Assembly (NCBI RefSeq): GCF_963675165.1
Contig: NC_087379.1
Location: 5,845,442 to 5,909,441, forward strand
DNA length: 64,000 nt
Reading direction: 5' to 3'
Source of the DNA: Halichondria panicea
Lineage: Eukaryota; Porifera; Demospongiae; Suberitida; Halichondriidae
The position numbers were made by a program, and so were the translations under genes. Below the pieces are notes generated by a model. It was not told the DNA's origin. It did no database searches and saw only the letters and a program-made list of their open reading frames with translations. Of the stretch, positions 56,716 through 64,000 are shown in pieces (the first letter of the stretch is position 1; each line of letters opens with the position of its first letter).

Positions 56716-59172
56716 ATGGCCATACAGCAACCAAAACCTCCTCCAAATCAGCAGCTGTATGAGTTTCTACTGTTTGACAGTGTGTCTGACAGTGAACTGC
56801 CCTCTTTACTGCACCTACTGAGAGGACTGGCTGCTTTGCATAGCATTCATTGACAAGGAGCAAACTTATAAAATTGGTCCGTGGCGTGTTAATAGTATAT
56901 CTTGTACAGTATGTGATATATGCCACTGGTTATTTAATACAGAAATAGGCAACACTCGTTCTGTCGTTAGAGTTCGACAGTCGCTAGACAATGCCGAGGC
57001 CCCCTTGTGAGTTACGCACCCCCCACACGTGTACCCCCACCCCATACCATATACATGTTTCTACCTTGTTCCCCAGGCAACTCATATACACTGGTCAGCT
57101 GGACCTGGGTGATGCTAACAGGCCGGCTGGAGTGAGGAGTTGTGTATACACTGCATGCAGTCACAACGCCGCAGAATGCCTCAAGGAAATGGGATTCATG
57201 TAAGCAATAAAGTGCCCAGAATTGTCTTGCATGCTGGCTATTTTCAATCCAGAACATTGAATAGCTAACCCTCGGCTGTTGACATGATCTACAAGTGTAT
57301 AGCAACCCAAAGAGTGTTGCTGGCTATAAAGCAGCAAGTAACGTAACAGGCTGAGATTGGAGTTTTAGTATAATTATAGTACATGCATTATTTGCCTGTT
57401 TATGACATCTGAGTTTTACCTCCATTCTGAATTCTATGGACTTAGACAGCAAAGCAAAGAAGCATGGAGTCTTATGGCTCTTGGGGTATGCTGGTAGGAA
57501 AAGAAATAACAATCATAATTCTAGCTTTCTGCTTTAGTGACCCTGTTCTATTGTTCCTGGTACAGGATCGCTTCAACTGTAATATGTATAGGCTACCTCG
57601 AATAAAGGCCGCGTGTAGTTAGCTAGCTGCCAACATGCAAGTTAGCTTTTGCTCGCTTTTATTCGACAACAAAGCTTTAACATCGAAATCTACCACTAAT
57701 AACTTGTTGTGTGAAGGCTATCCATTCTGTAAACGCAGTGCTGTGGCATCCATGTCAGTACTCACAATTACTAACAGACAAACAAACCAAACGGACTACT
57801 ATACCCGTGGCCGCCCACGCACGCCTCCGGTAATCAACACACAAATTTACCTTTTGTAATAGCCTCTAAAATGTGGTAAAAACTACATGTAGGCCTAAGA
57901 GGTGGTATATTTTTTGGTATATTTTTGTCTAGTCTAGAGGTGGTTAGTACCGACCACCACCGACCAGTGTGGTCATATCCCTACTTAAGTTTAACTACAC
58001 ACACATTATAAATTCAACAGACACGATTCCAACAATTCAACATACATTTACAGTTTAGTAATTACATAATTATTATATCTCCATGGGCAACCCTGACAGT
58101 TTGTGCACACACTGACAGAGCTGTCTATGAGCTGATACTGAGAGGCTACGTGTTCAGAAAGGGGCAAATGAAGATTGCCGTCTTCAAACTCTATCAGGTG
58201 TGTTTATTTGTTGTTGCTAGCTGACACTAAACATTCCAGTGAGAAACCATCCCCTTTACAGTCTAAATAGCTGGTGGCATTTAGAGTTGAACATATCTAA
58301 CTTCCGTAGCATGTCTACGGTTTGGGTTGAACTACAAATACAGTTGAGTCCACCCTAGTTCAGGCGAGAGCACACACAGGATGGTAGTGGATGATTAGCA
58401 TATACTGTTTGTAGGAGGAAACGTGTGAATCAATTGATGCTAACGAGTGCACCGTGTGGGTTGTGCTAGCCTACACAAGGGAAGATAGGTTGACTGCCTT
58501 TTCCTAATCCACCAATGTACCGGTAGTACATGTATGTGAAGGTGCATAGCTTAAAATGCATTCAAGAGTCTATATACATTTGTATATAATACAAGAGAGA
58601 GAAAAAGTATAGAAGGTAGCATAACCTTGCATCCGAAAATTAATGTAATCTCCTGCTTTGTAACAAAAGTGACCAATCTGAGGCCCAGAGCTGCTACTAA
58701 TAAATTCTCATTAATTTATTATGCGTTTCAGGCAGGAAGTCACGTACGTTGCTTTCCGAATTATTTCTGATGCACGGTTATACTACTTTCGATACTCTCT
58801 CTTATGGGCTTTTGATCATTATAGGGAAGTTTAGATAATTAAGCCTGTTGGGAAAAGTGCTACATAACGATAGGTAGATAAGGCTATTTGGGGAAAGTTC
58901 TTGTTGTACTAGCAAGTACATAGCACTAAGTTATATATCGTGGTCAACATAGTAAATTTGTATTACTGTTCATACTACCCCCTCCCCACCCACCCACACA
59001 CACACACACACAGCCGTCAGGAGAGGGAGCTGGTGTAGCAGGTGCCCAGCTGTTGTCAGAGCACTACCTGGTGGAGTTGTCAGCTGTGACCACATCAGGA
59101 CACGACAACGTTGGCATGGAGATGAGGGCTTTCGCTGAGCAACTCAAACCGTATCCTGTGGAGCAATTGTGA
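56716..59172 (+). pseudogene. MED18: Mediator subunit 18, copy b (all five exons, 14-bp deletion in exon 1)
   Basis: Exons 56716-56876, 56943-57006, 57077-57199, 58119-58197 and 59014-59172, all phases consistent from exon 2 on. Exon 4, missing from copy a, reads YELILRGYVFRKGQMKIAVF (human counterpart: HLFRKGIMKIMVYK). The only clear lesion is in exon 1, where ctggctgctttgcatagca replaces a stretch 14 bases longer in copy a, shifting the frame before residue 45. The donor region (acttataaaattg, four A) is the intact version. If the deletion were an assembly error this would be the functional gene. The last exon acceptor is preceded by a (CA)n run. Confidence 0.82.
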
Positions 59173-59609
59173 ATTATATTATGATTATACAGCTTGTGTA
59201 CATATGGTGAATTATGGGAGGTGCATATAATATCATAGCTAGCTTGTGTTAATTGGCTTGTGAAACAAACATTGTTTATAGCCAAGTTTGTAGGTAAACA
59301 TCAGTTGCCTGAAGTATGTTCGTGTGCTCTGACAGTAGATGATGCTGTTTGGCCTGGCTTTTAGTTGTACTTAGCAATGTAAATTAGTCCACTAGTAGTT
59401 GCCTGGCAATATGGTGGCAACCATACAGCTAGTGGATTCTGAAGCTGAAACTATGTGGTTGATTTAAACTAATAGCTATAACACACGAATCAGACTCTCG
59501 GCAGCTAAAACAGCTTTGGCAGGTAACACGCAGTTGAAGTTTGACCTAAGGAATGTGAGTCTAAAACACTTCCTTTGAGTCGCAGATGTCGTACTTCCTC
59601 TGGTGTAGG
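59173..59609. other. MED18-to-DHAD duplication junction, unit 2/3
   Basis: Closely matches 43832-44265; same breakpoint structure, so units 2 and 3 descend from one original junction. No gene seen. Confidence 0.6.
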
Positions 59610-61004
59610 GCTGATGTGGATCTGTGTATTGAGGACTTCAACAGGATTGCTATCGTGTGCCTCTGCTAGACAACTTTAAGCCTCATGGAAAGGTTAGCAT
59701 TATAATTATATATTCCTGTACCCTCACCACATACCCTTGTACACACCATGGTCAAGACAACCACATACCCTTGTACACACATGATAACCACATACCTCTG
59801 TACCCACAGTACCACATGGCAGACCTGCACACTGCTGGAGGCCTCCCTATACTCATGAAGGAGCTACTAGACGCAGGGCTCTTACATGGTGACTGTCTCA
59901 CAGTGACCGGAAAGACTGTGGCAGAGAATTTATCATCTGTCTCCAAAGCATCTGATCTGACACAGGACGTTGTGTACCCATTCTCTAAACCCCTCTCCCC
60001 TCCCGGGCACCACATACCATTATCAAGGTGAGATGGATAAGCTGTGTGTATTCTCACCTATATATGCAATCATTGTGAGTAAGTCATTTGTTCTGCATGT
60101 GCGTTTTATTTGAACACCTATTCAACATTTAGATGGTGAAAATTATATGCATTTTCTCATGATTGCATCCCAGGGTAGCCTGGCAACAGACAGTGCCGTA
60201 CTGAAGCTGAGTGGGAAAGTGTTTGACAAGCCGTTCAAAGGCCCAGTGAGTCTACACACCATGCATGGACACAATGCCTCCTTTATTGAGTGTGTCTGCT
60301 TGTTCCCAGGCGATTGTGTTCGATGGGGAGGGGCCAGCCTATGATGCCATTATGGGTGGCCAGGTTAAACCAGGACAGGTGCTCGTCATACGATATGAAG
60401 GACCTAAGGGAAGGTGAGCAAGTATTCAAGTTGCATTTAAATTCAAATATTTAGCCTGAATCCATGCCTTGGTTGTTTGCCGCATCTGTCACTATAGCTA
60501 CAATTTTATCAGTGTCAGATTCAGTTTATTGTACAGTATAATTATACCCCCCACACATGATACACACCTCCTCCTTGTAGCCCTGGCATGCCTGAGATGT
60601 TAAGTCCAGGCTCTGCACTGGTTGGTGCCGGCCTGGGGAAGACTGTTCCCTTGGTAACTGATGGACGCTTCAGCGGAGCATCTCACGGGATCATGATTGG
60701 TCATGTGACACCCGAGGCATTCGTGGGCGGGCCTATAGCACTGGTGGAGAACGGAGATATGATAAGCATTGATGCTGTCAACAGGAGAGTAGATCTGGTG
60801 AGTGTGCAAATCATTATGAGCACTGTACATATGATGGATGCATACATACTCCCCCGCACACCCACGCAGGAGGTCAGTAAGGAAGTGTTGACGGCTCGGA
60901 AAGCTTGCTGGAAGATTCCCCAAGAGCGTCAGAAAGTGAAGGGTCTACTGGCGAAGTATCGACGCTCTGTGTCCAGTGCACATACAGGAGCTGTGACCAG
61001 CTAA
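59610..61004 (+). pseudogene. Truncated DHAD copy 3 (exons 14-19, no promoter)
   Basis: Copies of exons 14 (59610-59692), 15 (59809-60028), 16 (60174-60245), 17 (60311-60414), 18 (60581-60797) and 19 (60870-61004). Exon 18 is intact ([20 protein letters not shown]). Exon 14 shares the one-base GCTGAT to GCTAT loss with copy 2, and exon 15 has lost one T (caccacataccatt versus caccacattaccatt). Exons 1-13 are missing. Confidence 0.92.
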
Positions 61005-61593
61005 ACCAACTGTGTATATAGTAGAGGCCAACGTTGTAGTTTTGTCCTGTAAAGCAAACAATTTTTAATTGATGCAGAATTGTATGCATGTATAATTTAA
61101 TATACTTGGACCTTGTTTGTAGAGTAGACTCTATATGATTGTGCACTTGTTGGTCTAATGAGTTGAGTAATGTGAACATTTCGTTATCAGCTGTGCGAAT
61201 GAAATGTCATCAGCACATGAAGTTGCTTTGTTTTATTGCATCACGATGAACATTTTAATTTTGCTGCTGCAGGCAACATCCAGAAGTCTCGAATTCCAGC
61301 CGCCGGTTCTCATTGTAAGTGTGGGAGAGGGAGAGCTTATAATTATCAGGCAATGTACTTGTGTTTGTGGTCTCTACAAATCAGCTATGAATATCGTTAA
61401 CGATTTTGACATCACCCGGCCATTTTTGCTTCAAGGCGTTCACAAGCTCAAGGAATTGTGAGTTAATCAGTACAGTGTGCATGACCTGTCTCTTCATAGT
61501 TTATTTGTTTGCTGTATGTTATTTTGGGGCATGTGTTTGACACAACAATATTGTGTGTCCCCACAGAAAAACAAATCTTACAATATTAAAGCC
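61005..61593. other. 5' region of TRIM-NHL copy 3
   Basis: Unit flank without the hAT mini-element seen in unit 1. It carries the conserved donor gtgagttaatcag near 61458 and acceptor ccccacag near 61566, indicating a spliced 5' UTR. Confidence 0.5.
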
Positions 61594-63813
61594 ATGGCCG
61601 AGAGAGTGACTACAAAAGAAGCTCTCAAGAAACTCGATGCTCAACTTGAATGCTCCCTTTGTCTCGACACTTTCAAGCAGCCGAAACTCTTGCCTTGTTT
61701 TCATGTGTTTTGCAAATCCCCGTGTCTGGAGAAACTAGTGACCAAGGATGGACGCTCCCTCACTTGTCCCACCTGTCGACACATTGTCCCACTGTCAGAG
61801 AGGGGAGTGGCTGGACTGCAATCAGACTTTCACATCGACCACTTGTTTGAGATACAAGATGCTTTCAACAAGGCCGAAGACGACAATGATAAGAACTGTG
61901 GCAGCTGTGAGAATGGCAGAGCCACCGGGTACTGTAACGACTGTGGGGACTTTTTGTGTGACAGGTGTCAAACTGCTCACAAATTTGTTAAACTTTCAAA
62001 AAATCATAAACTAATTTCGCTGGATGAACTCAAAGCTCAAGTGACTAGCCTGGTTCCCCCCAAGAAGGCCGTCCCCCATTGTCCCAAACACTTGGAGAAT
62101 GCCCTTAAGATATATTGCGATACATGCTCCACTCTCATTTGCATGGACTGCACCATTCGTATCCACAAAGACCACAACTACGACCTGGTGGCTGATGTGC
62201 TGACCAAGCACAAGGAAGAACTTGTCTCCAGTCTCAAACCAGTCAAAGAGAAGCTGGACAGTGTACAACGAGCTCTGAAGGACTTTGACACAAGAGCCAA
62301 GGCAATCCACGATCAGAGGACCACGATTGAAGCCAACATCCACAATGAGATTGACGAACAACATCGACTGTTAGACCAACGAAGGGCAGAGCTTGTGGGA
62401 GAGCTAGAGATGCTGACTCAGCAGAACCTGAAGGATCTGGCGGCACAGAGGGACCAAGTGGAGATCACTCAGGTGAAACTGGCCAGCTGTCTGGAGTACG
62501 CTGAGGGTGGTCTCAAAACAGGCACAGATGGTGAAGTACTCGAAATGAAAATTTCCGTTATTAAGAGAGTCGAACAAGTTTCTACTGAATTCGAATCAAA
62601 TGCTATTCAGCCAGAGACAAAAGCTGACATGGAACTGATCACTGAAGGAAAAGAACCTCTCCAACAAGCTTATCGAGAGTTCCTAGAGATTGAACAGTGT
62701 GGATCAATCAGCTTAGTGAACAGCCACACGACAGGAGATGGTCTGAAAGGTGCTACAACTGGAGAAACAAAAACTGTATCCTTTCAAGCAATGACCAAGA
62801 ACAACAAGAAATCCAACGGTAAACTCGACCTCAAAGCTGAACTTGTGCATATCGAAAGCAAAGATAAAAGTAAATGTGAAGTGGTGATTGTTCGAAAACA
62901 TGGCCAACACAAGATCAACTATCGCCCTATGAAACGAGGAAAGCATGAACTACACATCACTGTCAATGGGGACGCAGTACGAGGCAGTCCATTCCCAATA
63001 GCTGTAGCCCCATCACCACAGAGCTTCATCAAGCCTTCCCGAGTTGTACGAGGTGTGAACAGCCCACGAGACACTGTCTTCAACAGTAAGGGACAGTTGA
63101 TTGTTGTTGAAGGAGCTACTGTCTCTGTATTGACACCAGAGGGTGAAAAGATACGAACGTTTGGTCAGCTGAATGATGGTATTGGAGTGACTGTGGACAA
63201 AGACAACAACATGTATGTGATGGAGTATGGCAATCATCGTGTGAATAAGTTCTCATCTGACGGAGAGTTTGTGGCAGCTGTTGGTAGTCTAGGCAATGGT
63301 AACCTTCAGTTTACTAACCCTGTTGGTATATGTTATAACAGAAGAGACAACAACCTGTATGTGGTTGATCAGAGTAAGCACAGAATAAAAGTGCTCTCTA
63401 CTGAACTGAAGTTTGTACGGTGTTTCGGTACACGTGGCAATGGGAACGGACAATTACAAAGCCCATTTCATGCATCATTTGATAGCGCTAACAACCTCTA
63501 TGTGACTGATCATCTTAACAATCGAGTACAAGTCTTCACTGCTGAAGGTCAATTCCTGAGAACCTTCTCACAAAAAGCCGACGGTCAGAAGCTAAGTCGT
63601 CCCTGGGCCATAGCCATCGACAGCAGTGACACAGTGTACGTCAGTGAGAATGGACCGCATCATGTGAGTGTGTTCACATCTCAGGGAGCCTACATCACCA
63701 CGTTTGGTGGGACGGAAAAGGGACAGTTTAATAGCATTTACGGACTCTCTATTGATCGCAATGACTCTGTTGTTGTATCCGATCAAGGCAACGGGCGACT
63801 GCAGATATTCTAA
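61594..63813 (+). CDS. TRIM-NHL protein, copy 3 (739 aa, single coding exon)
   Basis: Same domain order as copies 1 and 2. RING and first linker are almost identical; B-box 1 differs (CDRCQTAHKFVKLSKNH), B-box 2 reads CPKHLENALKIYCDTC, and the filamin repeat is nearly the copy 2 sequence. The propeller differs at loop positions (VMEYGNHRVNKFSS, VVDQSKHRIKVLS, VTDHLNNRVQVF) and lacks two residues of the final blade loop (FGGTEKGQFN versus FGGPGTKEGQFN). Probable E3 ligase with an RNA- or protein-binding propeller. The three open copies sit beside broken MED18 and DHAD duplicates, which suggests selection to keep them. Confidence 0.9.
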   Translation: MAERVTTKEALKKLDAQLECSLCLDTFKQPKLLPCFHVFCKSPCLEKLVTKDGRSLTCPTCRHIVPLSERGVAGLQSDFHIDHLFEIQDAFNKAEDDNDKNCGSCENGRATGYCNDCGDFLCDRCQTAHKFVKLSKNHKLISLDELKAQVTSLVPPKKAVPHCPKHLENALKIYCDTCSTLICMDCTIRIHKDHNYDLVADVLTKHKEELVSSLKPVKEKLDSVQRALKDFDTRAKAIHDQRTTIEANIHNEIDEQHRLLDQRRAELVGELEMLTQQNLKDLAAQRDQVEITQVKLASCLEYAEGGLKTGTDGEVLEMKISVIKRVEQVSTEFESNAIQPETKADMELITEGKEPLQQAYREFLEIEQCGSISLVNSHTTGDGLKGATTGETKTVSFQAMTKNNKKSNGKLDLKAELVHIESKDKSKCEVVIVRKHGQHKINYRPMKRGKHELHITVNGDAVRGSPFPIAVAPSPQSFIKPSRVVRGVNSPRDTVFNSKGQLIVVEGATVSVLTPEGEKIRTFGQLNDGIGVTVDKDNNMYVMEYGNHRVNKFSSDGEFVAAVGSLGNGNLQFTNPVGICYNRRDNNLYVVDQSKHRIKVLSTELKFVRCFGTRGNGNGQLQSPFHASFDSANNLYVTDHLNNRVQVFTAEGQFLRTFSQKADGQKLSRPWAIAIDSSDTVYVSENGPHHVSVFTSQGAYITTFGGTEKGQFNSIYGLSIDRNDSVVVSDQGNGRLQIF

Positions 63814-63965
63814 CGAAATAAGTAGAAAAGTGGACAAAGTAGTATGTAGCTCTGTGTAGAAATAGTTGGTAGCGTTATTAGAATGTGAAATGAAACTATT
63901 ATCTGTTGTGTTGATGCAATTATAGTGGTAGGTAAAGATCATCATAATAAAAAGTAACATCCAGC

Positions 63966-64000
63966 ATGGCCATTCAGCAACCAAAGCCTCCTCCAAATCA
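63966..64000 (+). CDS. MED18: Mediator subunit 18, copy c (first codons only, runs off the right edge)
   Basis: ATG at 63966 followed by AIQQPKPPPNQ as in copies a and b, preceded by the same 40-base leader (gtaggtaaagatcatcataa). This may be the intact MED18 gene; only 35 bases are visible. Confidence 0.75.
   Translation, partial: MAIQQPKPPPN

Larger units (their letters stand above)
36941..64000 (+). repeat. Tandem segmental duplication: [DHAD exons 14-19]-[TRIM-NHL]-[MED18], about 2.9 units
   Basis: Unit 1 runs from DHAD intron 13 (near 36941) through TRIM-NHL 39307 and MED18 41687 to about 44265. Unit 2 starts at the DHAD exon 14 copy (44266), with TRIM-NHL 50562 and MED18 56716. Unit 3 starts at 59610, with TRIM-NHL 61594 and MED18 63966. 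Intergenic sequence is shared as well (MED18 3' flank, TRIM 5' UTR, the cgaaataagtagaaaagtgg tail). In units 2 and 3 exon 14 is preceded by MED18 flank rather than DHAD exon 13, which fixes the breakpoint in DHAD intron 13. The basic unit is about 7.3 kb. Unit 2 is enlarged by insertions at 45706-50131 and 52910-56660. Confidence 0.93.

Overview
The window is animal nuclear DNA. Genes are split by many short GT-AG introns, packed a few hundred bases apart on both strands, and the gaps are filled with small terminal-inverted-repeat (TIR) elements. Gene content (EMC1, a liprin, MED18, TRIM-NHL, a Neuralized-domain kinase, and a dihydroxy-acid dehydratase that most animals lack) and intron style fit a demosponge such as Amphimedon. 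That assignment is an inference from content, not a database match.

Layout. 1-7.4 kb: three tandem minus-strand copies of a POT/SLC15-like transporter, all frame-broken; one is interrupted by a 293-bp element with a 9-bp target duplication. A Ty1/copia gag fragment lies between two of them. 7.4-11.2 kb: no gene, several inverted-repeat elements. 11.2-13.9 kb (+): a five-exon PPR protein, PTCD1-like. 14.1-21.9 kb (-): a complete 21-exon EMC1 gene, 957 aa, with a Helitron-like ORF fragment and MITEs in its introns. 22.2-31.6 kb (+): an 11-exon liprin (beta-like) gene, 1176 aa, divergent from EMC1 by 225 bp. 32.0-34.5 kb (-): a Neuralized (NHR) domain plus coiled coil plus TKL-type kinase gene with at least four lesions. 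34.5-38.7 kb (+): a complete 19-exon dihydroxy-acid dehydratase, 588 aa.

From 36.9 kb to the right edge the window is a tandem segmental duplication. The unit is [DHAD exons 14-19]-[single-exon TRIM-NHL gene]-[MED18]. Unit 1 retains the full DHAD gene. Units 2 and 3 start inside DHAD intron 13, so they carry promoterless DHAD fragments. All three TRIM-NHL copies are open (740, 743 and 739 aa). The two complete-span MED18 copies are broken and a third begins at the edge. Unit 2 has been expanded by about 4.4 kb containing a 3.4-kb foldback (arms about 850-880 bp), and by about 3.8 kb containing two hAT-like elements.

The genes do not form one pathway. EMC1 acts in ER membrane-protein insertion, liprin in cell-contact scaffolding, PTCD1 in mitochondrial RNA, MED18 in transcription, TRIM-NHL in ubiquitylation or RNA control, and DHAD in branched-chain amino-acid synthesis. 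The strongest signals are the duplication array with selective survival of TRIM-NHL, DHAD in an animal context, the NHR-kinase architecture, and mobile elements whose target duplications can be read directly.
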